This document shows positions 24,504 to 39,181 of a DNA stretch of 64,000 nt, one piece after another. This DNA comes from Dactylonectria macrodidyma (taxonomy: Eukaryota > Ascomycota > Sordariomycetes > Hypocreales > Nectriaceae). Position numbers and translations under genes: made by a program. Below the pieces are notes generated by a model. That model was not told where the DNA came from, ran no database searches, and worked only from the letters and a program-made list of their open reading frames with translations. Location of the stretch: the NCBI GenBank assembly GCA_020744425.1, contig JAGMUV010000008.1, forward strand, positions 1,240,001 to 1,304,000. The letters are read 5' to 3'. Position 1 is the first letter of the stretch, and every line of letters starts with the position of its first letter.

Positions 24504-26531
24504 CTTGGCGGTGGTTATCGCAGGTGAAGAAGCAAGCTGTCCAGGCCAGGGCGGTGATGTCGAAGCACGTAGTGGGGTCAGCGGAAGCAGTCCCTGGAAC
24601 CGACCACCATGCGGCGCTACAGGCAAGGAGTCGCTTGAATTTGGAGAGTCAAGGCGAAAAAAATACGAAGAATCTCAAGCAGAATAAAGGCCGTCCACTG
24701 CGTCAATCGTTTAACCCGGGTTTGGCAGCAGCTCGGAGCTCCTGTTGCACATGAATTTCGAGCTTCTCGAAAATGTGTCCCTGTGGCTGTTGCCAGGCTG
24801 GCCACGAGGTTTCTGCCTGATGTGTGAGGCCGCCACCTCCTTATCGCCAGGGGCCACGGTGCAAGTCTGCGACAATCTGGTGGCTGATTGCGGCTAGAAA
24901 AGGGGCACCAATTGGGATGAGGGGGTGAGGGGGTGAGGGGCTGTAGGGTAGGATGAATCGAAAGGGTGACATCTCTCATTTTCTATCCTCACGGCTGAGT
25001 TGCTTCACATCGCCTTTATGTCACCCCTATGCCCAATTGAAGACTGATCTTCAGTTGCATGTGGGATTAGGATGTTGTCCAACATTCCTAGATTTTTTTA
25101 CCCAACATCAAGCCTTGAAATCGGGATCCGCGGATACCACCTCAGTCAACCACCACACAAACAATGCCTCTATAATTGGATGCCTCCCTCGTACCCGAAA
25201 TAGACTTCCTCTTTCCAAGAAACTAGTTCGTCTGGTGTTGGCTGGAAACGCGCCTCTGCCCAGCTTCCTACAGCTGAACCAGTCAGCTGGAGGAAAGATG
25301 AATGCTTTGCCCACAATCACACGCATGGTCCACCGGGGTTCGATGCAACATTGCCTAGCTGCTTTGCGTTTATTGCGAGATGCTTCCTATTAAAAGAAAT
25401 TGTTCCACCATCACGAATGGATGGTACCCCACCTGTCAGAGACGAAAAGCACGGATGGTTTGTGTCCTACGTAGTACGTACTTGGCATACGTCGCATGTT
25501 CTTCTTCTCCTTCAAACCGTGGCTGTACAGGACACGCGCGGCATCTTTCAGCTGGGTTTGGAGTGCAGAGGGCTGTAAATCTCTACCATGTGTGAGGTGT
25601 GCTCCGTAATCAGAACACAGTTCTCCGTAATCAACACCTGTTTCCTCCGTAATAAGCACCTGTGTCTGTAATAAGCACGGCTAGCCTACTCTAGAACGCG
25701 TAATTAAGCCTATTCATTTCATCTTGCCTTGAACAGGGCTCTGCGATATTGCATTGGGCCGTGGCGGCTCAACCGAGAGCATCAAGATGGCGTTCTGCTA
25801 CGTCGACGGGCGCACAGTTAGAACCCCATAATGGCCACCAACTCACACTGTATCCCCAGTGTCACCCCGCAACCGGGCGCTCTGACACGCGCCCCGGCCA
25901 CAGTGCGAGTGTCAACCCCCCGGAGTTAGCAGGTCCCACAACGGCCAGTGCACTGAGTCGGTGACTGGACAGCGCTGGACAGGCTGGACTGGCACCCAAA
26001 ACCACCTAAGCCGCAATCTGAGGGGCCCTGGAATCCTGGAATCCTGGATTTCATCATCCCTTTCTCGCATCCTAGCATCCTGGTACGCCGCCCGCCTGTA
26101 CGACCACGGAGTACTTACTCGCTACGTCCACTTCGCCTCCCTCTTTTCTCGTCCTCGACTCGACTCGACCTCAACCTCAAACCCTCTCCAACAACATCGA
26201 TTTTTCGTCCTCTCCCCCCCCTATTCCAACCTTCGATCGCCGTTGTCCTGCGCCTCCTCCTTGATCAATCCTCCACGCGGCCCGACCACGCGCCTCCACG
26301 GTGTCTGCGGGGTTACAAATCACCACCTTGTCGAGCCCAACGGTGCATCGCATCGCCACGCCATCACGTCCTGTGCTTGCTTCGAGTTTGCTCAGCCAGC
26401 GTAAAAGCATTTCCTATCGACCGGCTATCCATCGCTTTCTCTTCCGGAACCTCGTCGTCGACACAGTCGTCGACCTGGCATCTCAAAATCACTGATCACT
26501 TCGCAAATACCTCGCTGGTCTAGTCGCAACC
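24504..26531. other. Divergent intergenic region, 2 kb
   Basis: Lies between the start of the COPI beta-prime gene (minus) and the YPK1-like kinase (plus), so it should hold both promoters and the CT-rich 5' leader of the kinase (26090-26530). A short tandem array lies at 25602-25682. No gene recognised. Confidence 0.55.
25602..25682. repeat. Minisatellite, four units of about 21 bp
   Basis: CTCCGTAAT starts at 25602, 25623 and 25645, and a fourth diverged unit (CTGTAATAAGCAC) follows at about 25665. Each is followed by an A/C-rich half ending near ACCTGT. The period of 21-22 bp is consistent. It sits in the divergent promoter region of the coatomer and kinase genes. Confidence 0.7.
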
Positions 26532-28686
26532 ATGTCTTGGAACCTCACAAAGAGTACGTCGTACCTACCTGTTCTTGCCCTGCGTTCTCTTGTCTCTGAA
26601 TTACTCTGCCGTTGCTCTTTTCTGCCCATTCGCGCTCGGCCCCGCCTCCGCCTGACCCTTACTGACCCTTACTGACCATAATTCCAGAACTCAAGGAAAC
26701 CCATCTCGGTCCTCTGAGCCCCTTTTCCCGATCGCCATCCACCTCCACCATCACAGATAAGGAACAAAAGGGCCAACCGAATGCAGGCGCCGTAACCCCA
26801 ACAGGCGACAATGCCATCGGTCAGTGCCTGGTGTGGATGAATGTGTTGGACCGACTGACCGTTGAGTAGCTGCCTCTGAAGCCATGACCCAAGCACCCGT
26901 TGTTAAGCCCCCCAAACCCGGTATCCTGGTCGTTACCCTCCATGAAGGTCATGGATTCTCCCTCCCAGAGCAGCATCGAAATGCTTTTGCATCCTCACAC
27001 CAAGGCTCGTTGTCCCAGGGCAACGCCTTGAACATGGCCGGCTCCGTGCGGCCACCATCGTCACAACGCGGTGCTCCCAGCTCCTTCGTCAACGGAGCCA
27101 ATCGACCTCACTCATCCGCTGGCGGCTTCACTGGCATCCCTACTAACCACGGTCGAATCTCTGGCAAGTATATGCCTTACGCTCTTCTGGATTTCGACAA
27201 GGTCCAGGTCTTTGTCAACTCCGTCGATGGAAACCCCGAGAACCCTTTGTGGGCTGGTGGCAACACCCAGTACAAGTTCGATGTGTCAAGAGTGACGGAG
27301 CTGGTCATTCACCTTTACATGCGCAACCCCGCCGCGCCTCCAGGATCGGGACGCAGCCAAGACATCTTTTTGGGTGTTGCCCGCATCAACCCCCGATTCG
27401 AAGAGCGACAGCCCTTTGTCGAGGACCCCAAGGCTAGCAAGAAGGATCGCGAAAAGGCTGCGGCTGAGCATGCGGCTCGTCACAAGGGCGAAGGCCATCG
27501 CGGCGCCGAATGGGTCGACGTGCAGTACGGCACCGGCAAGATCAAGATTGGCGTCGAGTACGTCGAAACACGGGCTGGCAAACTCAAGATTGAAGACTTC
27601 GAGCTGCTCAAGGTCGTGGGCAAGGGCAGCTTCGGCAAGGTGATGCAGGTGCGCAAAAAGGACACGAACCGAATCTATGCCCTCAAGACGATCCGAAAGG
27701 CGCACATCATTTCGCGATCAGAAGTCGCCCATACCTTGGCCGAGCGATCTGTGCTGGCGCAGATCAACAACCCCTTCATCGTGCCGCTCAAGTTCAGTTT
27801 CCAGTCACCAGAGAAGCTGTATTTCGTCCTGGCCTTTGTCAACGGAGGCGAGCTGTTCCACCACCTGCAAAAGGAGCACCGCTTCGACGTCAACCGATCC
27901 CGATTTTACACGGCTGAGCTGCTGTGCGCCTTGGAATGTCTCCACGGTTTCAACGTCATCTACCGTGATCTCAAGCCCGAAAACATTCTGCTTGATTACC
28001 AAGGACACATTGCCTTGTGCGACTTTGGCCTCTGCAAGTTGGATATGAAGGACGAAGACCGAACCAATACTTTCTGTGGAACCCCCGAATACTTGGCGCC
28101 TGAGCTGCTCATGGGACAGGGCTACAACAAGACGGTCGATTGGTGGACCTTGGGTGTCTTGCTCTACGAAATGTTGACGGGTCTACCTCCCTTCTATGAC
28201 GAAAACACCAACGAAATGTACCGCAAGATCTTGTCTGAGCCACTTCACTTCTCCGACGTTGTGCCGCCTGCAGCTAAGGATCTCTTGACCAAGCTTCTGA
28301 ACCGCAACCCCGAGGAGCGATTGGGAGCCAATGGATCAGCCGAAATCAAGGCGCACCCCTTCTTCCATGCCATCGACTGGCGCAAGTTGCTCCAGCGCAA
28401 GTATGAGCCTACCTTTAAGCCCAGTGTTGTAAGTATACCGAACCCCATGAATTACAATGTTTGCTGACCCATTACGCAGGCGGATGCTCTGGACACTGCC
28501 AACTTTGACCCCGAATTCACGTCAGAGGCGCCTCAAGATTCGTACGTTGAGGGACCATTGTTGTCGCAGACGATGCAGAACCAGTTCCAAGGATTCAGTT
28601 ACAACCGACCAATTGCAGGTCTTGGAGACGCCGGCGGCAGTGTCAAGGACCCCTCATTCGTTGGAAGCTTGACAGATAACCGATAA
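26532..28686 (+). CDS. AGC-family Ser/Thr kinase, YPK1/YpkA-like
   Basis: Kinase of the fungal YPK/SGK class, which acts downstream of TORC2 and sphingoid-base signalling to control membrane lipid balance and growth. Exons are 26532-26553 (22 nt), 26688-26819, 26870-28428 and 28480-28686 (639 aa). The N-terminus MSWNLTKKLKETHLGPL is typical of filamentous-fungal YPK proteins and precedes a C2-like region (about 70-285) with PGILVVTLHEGHGFSLPEQ. The kinase domain starts near residue 292: P-loop GKGSFGKV (302-309), catalytic Lys 324, HRD-equivalent YRDLKPEN (416-423), DFG (436-438), activation-loop Thr 452 in TFCGTPEYLAPE, and a C-terminal hydrophobic motif FQGFSY (607-612) with phospho-acceptor Ser 611. 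All regulatory sites expected for PDK1 and TORC2 input are present. Exact assignment within AGC kinases (YPK versus SCK) rests on these motifs. Confidence 0.92.
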
Positions 28687-30905
28687 CTACAGATGACGAT
28701 AGACGGAGGCTGTTGTCAGTAGGGGAACCGGAAGTTGATACAACGACGTAGGGATGAACGCCTAACAGGGGCATGGGAGAATAGACGGCGAGCAGGCTCG
28801 AGTCTGGGAGGCGGCCCGTCAGACATAAGAACGAACGAGCTAGCCCGCCCTCCTTACACGATGACCATGAAGCTTGGTGGATGGATATGGATGTGGGCGG
28901 TGAAGGTGAGAGTCTTGCCACCGATAGGATGACATCTTGGAAGGACAAGAGGGAGAGGCTAGATGGTAGATGGGACCAAGCCTGAGAAGGGGGTCCTGAG
29001 TACAAACAAGGATGTACGTTTGCTCTTGTGATGAGTTTTATCTTGTGATTTGTATTTGTGATTTGTATCCTGTGGTTTGTACATACTTTATCTGATTTGT
29101 GTTTTGTGAGTTGTATCTTGTGTGATTTTATAGTATTTCAGTTCTGTTACTTCGCAACCATGGTAGGCCTTGGTAGGTACCTTGTCTCGATGTGTTGCTA
29201 AGACGATGAGGTGTTGAAGAGAAAAATCTACAGCAGAGAACAGTGGGGGTGGGCCTTGTGATAATGAATTTATTGGGGGGCCACTGCCTGAGATGGGAAA
29301 AAATGCTAAAAGTGAGGCTAAGAAGAAGCGATGAATGTGTGATTCTGGAGTGGGCCATTGGTGGGTGATTCGGCGAGATTCCCGAGGAGACCCGAGGAGA
29401 TGTGAGGCCTATTTGCGCAGCGGCATTCGCAACGGTCACCGCGGTGTGTCAGCATGGCACTAATCTAGGCGATCAAGGGACTGCCGGAAGACAGAGGTCC
29501 GCTCGGCATCGACGCCGCGCCGGAGACGGAGACGGAGATGGAGGAGAAGAAGCTGGAGAGATGTAGGTGGAGGTGAGTGGAGGTGGGGGGATGGTAGAGG
29601 GTGAATGGTGGGGTGGTTGGAGAGCTGAGCAACGGTTGATCATAGAGCAGTGATTGATTATAGAGCAGATACGGGGCATGAACTAATTGGCTAATAATAA
29701 AATCTGTAGCATCTGGAGCTTCGCATGGAGATGGCTGGAGATGACAAGGTCTTGGTCATGTTATGGAAGCTGGAGGGTTTGCTGAGTGAGGAATATCCAA
29801 GCAGCAAACGCCCCCACTAGGTATGATGATGATGGTGCTGAAGGAGCTGTCAGGTACCTCGTAGTGGATGGCATGCCCTGGAGCGAACCCGCTATTGGAG
29901 GGGCTGTTAAGTTTGCGAGCTCTGGCGGGGTTTTATCGTTCACTTATTGGCGACGGTTGTAAGAAGTAGCTCATCCAAACGAGCTTTTATCCACCCCCAA
30001 CAGGTTTCATTTTTGGGACCTGACGCGCACCTGATGCAGGTAGAGTTGGCTCCCATGCGGGCAAGAGTTGGCTGGCATAAGGGAGGTCCCGATTACGGAT
30101 AGGAAAGCCCGTATGGATTTGGAGGCCCTATAAGCGCCCAGAAGCTAGAATGACAGGCAGGGCAGAAGAGGGGCTTGCATGCCGGCCGTGATGATTGATC
30201 AATCTCGCATCCCTCCCTCATCTTTTCATCTCTGCCCATCCGACGCCCTCCTTCTTCTTGCTCCTTTCCCACCTCGCTCTATTTCCATCTTGCATCTTTC
30301 TGGGACCACGGCAATCGATCTATTGCCTTACCTTGCTGCCCCCCGTGTATACTCTCCATCCCAGGTATGTTTCCAGGTTTGCCATGTCCATCATCTTGCT
30401 GCATCATACGCTCGGTGGCATCATGCCCCACGCTGGGACCTCTTCCGTGGGCGCCGCGCAACGCTCCCTGCCCCTCGTTCCTGTCCCTCCGCGCCACCGC
30501 CGAGCTGTTCGCCGAACCTGCCACCCCCGGTTAGAGGTGAGGTGAGGTCGGATGAGGTGAGGTGTGAGGTGTAGATCATGACAGAACCATGATAGCAGGA
30601 TGAGAGGTGAGGGACGTGGAAAGGTGGTCGGGAAAGGTGGAAAGGTTGGTGGGGTGGCCAGCCTGCGACCTGAGGAAGGAGTGCCATGCGTTCCTTCCTC
30701 CACGTTGCCCAGCTGGTTGCCCTACACTACCAATCATCCAATATTCTCCCTTCCCTTCATTACTCTCTCTTGCCCTCCTCCATTTTCGCTTCCAACCATT
30801 TTGCTCCCTTCCAAACTAGCATCTTGTCTGCTGCTAGCTGTTCTCTTTTCTAATCATCTACCTTCTCTTGTAGCTCCCTCCCCCGCACCTCCCCCTCGAC
30901 TAAAA
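28687..30905. other. Intergenic region, 2.2 kb
   Basis: Holds the 3' UTR of the kinase, including degenerate TTTGTGATTTGTAT-like repeats (about 29030-29130), and the promoter of glucose-6-phosphate isomerase with long pyrimidine tracts (30185-30360 and 30740-30900), typical of strongly expressed fungal glycolytic genes. No gene recognised. Confidence 0.55.
30534..30570. repeat. GAGGT pentanucleotide repeat
   Basis: Six GAGGT units (ACCTC on the other strand) in 37 bp, mostly in direct 5-bp register, about 340 bp upstream of the glucose-6-phosphate isomerase start. It could be a simple-sequence repeat or a cluster of factor sites; the sequence alone does not tell. Confidence 0.6.
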
Positions 30906-32737
<1,832 letters not shown>

Positions 32738-35700
32738 GAAAATGAGGAGTGAGATGACGGTGTCATGAATGGAATAGGAACGATGTTAATGTTTGAACGA
32801 GACAAAATGCTACTTGACACTGGATGCCATATGGCGCCAATGTAAACCGGCAGATCTGCCCTTACCCCTGTGACTGTTGTAGATACCAAGGCGTGCCCAA
32901 CAATTAAAAGTTGCTGTCAGAGTATTATCGGCTAACGAGCTGTTAGGTCTTTGAGACATGTCTGTCCACTAGGCCCATCAGCGGCGAAGCCGGTCTATCA
33001 AGCCATAGATACGGTCTGGAACAGTCTATAGTCACACCCACAAGTCGCTTAGTGAAGATCCGGGTATAAACGAAGCCATCTCACAGGTTGTATGTACCAT
33101 CGTGACCGTTCCCTTAGAGTACTTTGATGCCGAGCTATCCTGACTTGGATGAGAACCGACACAACCGCGCGATATTAGACTCTTGCTGGTCCACCAATGC
33201 AACTCATCGCGAGGTATCCAACGTCCATGGTCAGGGTTCCATCTAGCCTGCCGGATCGTAGGCAGATGGCTGAAAGAGGACGTAACCGCTGAGTTGGCTA
33301 TCCGGTATATCCCTTGGTGCGTAGGAATCAAACTGAGAAGTCCGGGCAAAGTCGGGGTCATGGATATATGTTGGCCTAAACCTGGAAGCAAGATGAGGTG
33401 GCACTGTTTCAAAACGAGGTATAGCAGACAACCGACTCATTATTGGAAAGATGGTGAGGTGGGAGAGTAGCCGGCTCTCGTGATTTACTGATGATCTCCG
33501 GCCGGCCGGTGGTCAGCACTTACAGGGACATCAAAGCACAAAGCAGAACTACGAGTGTACAACACGGGACCTCTCCACGACCCCAAACTCCCACGTGTGT
33601 TTTATGGTGTCTCACACGGATCCGGCATCATGTGCATGGTGGCTTCGGGAGAGCGACCCCAAGCTGTGCGTATCAGGGGGACGGCCAGATAGTCGACAAC
33701 ACCACCAACCCCGACCCGCCCCTTGCGGGTTCCATTTTCGCGGAGCCGTGGGATGCAGGATTGGTGGGGTTTCGATGAGGGGGAAAGCCTGGAGGTCGCG
33801 GGGAAACGGAGAGGGAGGTTGCCTTGTTCGGAACGTAGCCGAACTGGAAATCTGGGGTTGGAGGAGGGATGGCGTGATGGGAAATATGTCTCGTGTTTTG
33901 GTCTTTTGTCTCCTGTTTTTGCTATAGGGACTGTTGATGAGGTTTGCAGTTCCGGGCCGAAAAGGGGGAGAGGGACTATGAGGGCTTTACTTTGCTGAGA
34001 GGTGAAGATGACGAATAGCTGCGGCAGAGCTCGATGGGGCGAGGCTTGGGTTTTTCGTCAGTGAGCAAGAAAAACTCCACACACACTGGTTCACGATGCT
34101 CTTGGTGACTGGCGGCGGCGAGACGGGCGGCGGTACGGACAATCGAGACCGTTCCAGGGAGACGATGGAAGTGGCTCCGCCGGGCCAGACAAGGGCTCTC
34201 TTGTTCAGGTTTCAGGGGTGGGTGACGTCGCCACGTCGGTCTTTTGGCTTCGGGGGAGTAGATGGCGAGGTGATGGTACAATGCAGGCGGATCGGCGGTT
34301 ATCAGAAGCAGATGGAACGTATTCAGCTATATTATACAAAGACGTGGATAATGAATAGATGGCAACATATGATACAGGTCAATGTACGCAATATGGCACG
34401 GCATTCACTTGACTTATTCTCTATCCCGAAGTGTCGCCCCTGAGTTGTTAAAGGGGATCTGGTGTTTCCATGTCATGTTTCGATGGCGTACTCGGGATCG
34501 CTTCCAGATCAAACAGGCACGGCAAGATTAGACGAGCACTAAGAAAGGCAACGAACATGTCTGCTTCATGGGAAATGGGAGGCCGTCAGGAAAAAAAAAA
34601 AGGGGCCCCTTTGGCGCGATATGCGACAATCAACACGGCCATCGGGGGAACGACCCGGGACAACACAGGACGATATCGTCATTACCAATGAGGCGGCGGC
34701 CAGTCGAGGCCCTGCAACGGAGCCCTTTTTGGCTGCTTTCGACAGACTTACAGGCCATTCACAGGCTCAACAGGCCTTGAGAAAACCCCCTGTCCGGACG
34801 CAGGCCCCAGCGATCCCAACCATGAATTCAGGGAACCGGTGCTCCACTGAGGGGACGTCGGGACGGGCTCGGATTTGCTGGGTTGTAATAAGTTCGAACA
34901 CCCGGGGGCTGGGCGTTATCTCTGGCCATCTGGAACGGTGCAAAACTGTGGGACCATGAGTCGTAACGGAGCTGGAGAACGGAGTGAGGCTGTGTCCTCT
35001 TTTCCTTTGCTGTGCCTCTCTGCCTGCTTCTTTTTTGCCCCCCCGGCGAGAGACGGGAAAGTCGGGCGTCTGTTCCGGGTTGGGGACCAGGATGGAATAT
35101 GGTGAGGTCTTTTTTAGTGTCTGCGGGAATTACACAGTTCTATGAAAGTTGGGTTTTGTAGGATGAGCAATGAGATGGGCAGCAAAAAACAGGTGATGGG
35201 ATCAATAACCTCTCGGTGGTTCTACGGTAGCCAGATGCACGGAGCGACTCTGAAGGAGGCGAACCGGGATGGGATGGTGAACGGGGGTGTGGACGGCCAG
35301 AGATGGACTAGGACATGGGGAATAATAACCCGGGTGGGTTGATTTGCAAAGTACAGCTCATGAGGAAGAGAAGTCGTCGGTTTCGATACAGCACAGTCAG
35401 ATATCAGGGCATGTGGAACCGAGTTGGCTGAAGATGTGTGACTTGCAAGCGGATCGAACCGAGGCCCCTGCCTGCCGGGTCGAAGTTGCTATTATGCCGA
35501 AGCATGGGATAGGAAGAAACAAGGACCCTTTTTTTTTTCTTCACATGGGGCAGAGAATAGGACCGCAAGTTGTCAGGCGCTGTAGCCTTGGATTTGGAGA
35601 TGGGGATGGTTGAGTTGTTGGAGGGTAGGATGGCAAGGCAAAATGACGTAGCGGGCCATGCACTGCACCGCTTTTGGCCACACTGCGAAGAGGCACTCGG

Positions 35701-36965
35701 AGTGGATTTCGACGGATTATCGCCGGATTATCGACGGCTTCACGGTCCCGTTTGAACAAGATTTCACGGCCCGAAGGGGACATCTGCCGAGGGAAGGGAA
35801 TGAAACGGAAGTGCCATGATGATCCTGTTCTCTTTCATCCATCTTTCCCGCATGTTTCTCCGTGACTTTCCCCGGCCGGCCTTGCAACAGAGGACCTGTT
35901 TTGCCCGAGACATGGCATTTCGAATTGTCCCGTCCTATCAGCTTCGGCATCCCCGCACGTGTGTGCCATTGCATTTTGTGGCTTGTCTGGGGAAAGCTGG
36001 GTTGATGGTGGTGCTTCTGATCGGGCTCTCCAAGTCTCTCCAACTCGCTTCTGTCCAAGCGCAGGTAAATCCGTCTCCTCATGGGACTCGCCCAACACAT
36101 TTTTGGGGACGCCGTCTTTCAGCACGTCCTCCTTCTGTCAGTACAAGTGTCTCTCACATGTAATTTATCAGTCTAATTATGCTTCTCCTCACTCTAAAGC
36201 CCCCAGTTTCTGAGGGGAGCGACGCTAATTTGGTGTCTGTCTGATGCCATCTTTTTCCTCTCTCCTGCAGGCCGAAAACCCACTTCTCTTGAACGGCACG
36301 GGGCACTGCACTCCGTGGTCAGCAGCATCTTCTTTCTCTTTTGCTCATGTCAAACGCCGGTCCATCATTTTTGCCGCCGTGGCCGCCCGGCGTCAATTGA
36401 CGCCGAGGGCTCTGTTGCTTTCGGGCCTGATCTGTTTTGCCTCCGCCCCTTGTGCCTTGTCTTGTTGCAAAGTGGGGACTGCTTGAGTTCGTCAGAGGAA
36501 GAATCATAACCCAACAGCTTTCACGATCCTTGCCCCGCCGAATCAACTGCGGCGCCGCAAAGGGGCAAAAGGTCTAGGCAAAGGTGGATTTTTTCTTGAT
36601 CCCTGGGTTTTCCCTATCGTGAGGTAGCCAAGGCCGGCCACCCCCTGCGCCACGGGAAGCAAAACGAATGAGCCATTAGATTATCGTGAGTTTTTATTCC
36701 AGCTCTACCATGGAAGCGCCGCGTTGTAAGGTTAGATATGATACGCTTTGACGACTGCAAACGGCGGCTGAAATCCGTACACCTATGAGGTGTTTCCCGT
36801 CTAAATAGATTCCGGCCATGGGTCCCTGGGATGACTCGCCTGTGTTTCCGCCTCCGGATGCAGGGCTGAGGAGGCCGTACGGGAGATTGATTACGTACGA
36901 GGCCTGATACAGACAGAAATACATTTAACGTGAGGCTGATAAGGGCGAGAGGGAGTAAGGAGAGA

Positions 36966-36991
36966 GGGATTAGGGATTAGGGATTAGGGAT
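36966..36991. repeat. Telomere-like heptamer array (GGGATTA)3.7
   Basis: Three complete GGGATTA units plus a partial fourth. It contains TTAGGG words but the period is 7, not the 6 of the fungal telomere repeat, so it is an interstitial telomere-like microsatellite at most. Confidence 0.7.
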
Positions 36992-38821
36992 GAAGGCGTC
37001 GTGTTCCGTTCATCCAGGCTGGTGCCCTGTGCGGGATATCCATTCATCCATTGACAGGTGATGAATGGGTGACGGATGGAGCGATTATGGGATGCTCAGC
37101 CTTCACCTCTGTCCATGCCTAAAATTCCTAATGTCCCTGGACTCGCCCCCTTTCGTCTCTCCGTGGTGACCAGATCCGACGCCGGGGACGCCAAACGTCA
37201 TTGAAGTCAATTGCGTGACTATCGTCACCGTCAGGAACTAAAGGAGGGGGCTACGATGAGTCTCGCCTCCATTGAGAGGGGGATCGTCAGGACCCGGAAC
37301 CAAGAAACCCTTCCCGGCGAACGCATCCGACGTCACAGCCTTCTGTTAGGCTCTCGGTAGCGTACGGAGCAGTGACATTTTCTTGTTGGCTCTGTTGATG
37401 AGAAATACGCTACTGTGCTGTACTGTACTGGACGCTGACGGTGGCACACACTCTGCCAGAAACGGTGGGCCGCCCGCTGGATGCAACTAAGGCTCATGGT
37501 GGATATCGTTATCGGGCCAGAGTCATGGCCATGGTTTCTGGGCATTGACGTAAGGACGAACCGTTTTTGTTTTGATGCTGTGGAGAGGACACGAGAAGAA
37601 CGATCGAGAACCACGGCACAATACGGCGTAATACCATACAGCCAAATTACATACAGTACAAGCATCTACAAGTCTACAGCCACGTATCTTAGGCGATCCG
37701 CCTGATTTGATTGATGAATTACACTTCATCACATCGAGGGGTTACTTCAGCCCGTTTCCCAATCCAGCTTCTGACAGTGGTGGCGTGAGACACAAGCCCG
37801 ACATGATGAGGGGTACCCACTCTGCCTGGGGGACCCTCCCTAGGTAGCCTCTAGGGGGGGTGCTATCGTCCAGCGGGCTTAGGTTGGGTTGGCACAGCGC
37901 CTTCAGCGGGGAAAAATCCAGTGGCGCCCGTCAAACCAAGCCCGGCGGTACTGAAGAGGCGCTGCTGCAGTTGGCTTTGATGCTTCTCAGGCTGTCTGTT
38001 TTCTTGCAGCATCAATTCGCCGAAACCCTGTCCGCGGCTCAGCGGGTGTTAATAGCCGGGGTTACCTGTTGCCTTTTCTTTCGCTTGGCATGTAGGCACT
38101 TAGTACTGAAAGCAAAAAATAATAGTTGGGGCAAGGAGAGGAAGCGCGATGACGCCGTGTCGATGCGATGCAACACCGCTGAAAGGTGAGGGTTACAGCG
38201 GGAAACTCGGTCGGCGCTGGGGGCTGACCGCGCCCGCAAGTTCGCTGCAGCAGCTGTTGCTGTGGGCGTTGCCACTGGCCGTTTACTGGCCGTCTTCGCT
38301 GGAGTGGACACGCTGAGTGAGTTTCTGCGGGCTGTTCCCCCCTCCCTTGTACCCCTCCACTAGGCGCGTCTGTCGCTGAACCCTGTGATGGAACCCCCCA
38401 GCAAAAGCCCAGCATTCAGCCCCCCTCAAGGCCCCGTTCTTGCCTGGTGGAGCCTTTTCGTCACCGTACCGTACTGCGTCAATGATGACCGACTGCGCAA
38501 CGGTACAGTGGATACTAAGCGACCTACTGTACGAGACGGTACGTGGTGGAGAAAATGACTGCAGCAGCATGTTTCCAAGGTGAACTCGCTCAATGGCACT
38601 CAGCACGGGCCCCACTGGCACGGCGCCAAAGCCCACTTCTCTTTTGGGCTTTGGGCCTTCCTTTAAGCTGGTTCGCTGAGGGTGGTTTCACTGCCTTTTG
38701 TCGTCACCCGTCGACGGTCGATGATGGAAGGCGCAACAACCGTCCCCACACAGACCTAGGCCCTGAAGCCTGAAGGTGTGAGGTAAGGTAGGTGTGGGTT
38801 GGACGTCGCACCTTCAGCCAG

Positions 38822-38860
38822 GTACCTTGGTACTGTACCGTACCCGTACCGTACCGTACC
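38822..38860. repeat. GTACC tandem motif in dehydrogenase promoter
   Basis: Five GTACC words lie between 38835 and 38860 in near-perfect 5-6 bp register and one more is at 38822, about 320-360 bp upstream of the start codon of mannitol-1-phosphate dehydrogenase. Related CGGTAC/GTACCG words occur at 38460-38545. It may be a simple repeat or a binding-site cluster. Confidence 0.6.
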
Positions 38861-38993
38861 GCTCCTGCCGTCGTCACAGCCCACAGCCGGGTCGCGCTTG
38901 CCTTCATGTCTGGCTTGCACCTTCCGGCTCGACACCTACCCTGCCCCTTCGGTCGCCTTCCGTACTCTCGTCGTTGTTGGCCTCAGTCCCTGA

Positions 38994-39000
38994 TATATAA
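38994..39000 (+). promoter_or_regulatory. TATA box of mannitol-1-phosphate dehydrogenase
   Basis: TATATAA in CTGATATATAAGCTC, 182 bp upstream of the ATG at 39182, followed by a long pyrimidine-rich leader. This is the layout of a highly expressed fungal gene. Confidence 0.6.
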
Positions 39001-39181
39001 GCTCGCTGTCCCCCCCTCGAACTCAACATCTACCGTTTCTCATTCTTCATCATCACATCTTCTCCATTTGCTCTTGTCTCATCCGAGCTTCCAAGACTTG
39101 AACGCTGCTTGCCAGTCAAACCCACTCTTCCACTTACACTACAACCCCTCCACTTAGACCTCACTCGTCTCCAACTTCATC

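Larger units (their letters stand above)
32738..39181. other. Long intergenic region without recognisable gene, 6.4 kb
   Basis: Both strands were read; every open frame is short, overlaps others and lacks domain motifs. Local features are a GGGATTA heptamer array (36966-36991), GTACC repeats near the right end (38822-38860, with related words at 38460-38545), a pyrimidine-rich leader and a TATA box of the dehydrogenase. GC content is near that of other non-coding parts, with G-rich and C-rich patches, not AT-rich decay. A long promoter, a long 5' UTR or a non-coding RNA are all possible. Confidence 0.5.

Noticed and set aside
30600..30905. N-terminal extension of glucose-6-phosphate isomerase
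   Set aside because: Open in frame but low-complexity leader; family start and length match the ATG at 30906.
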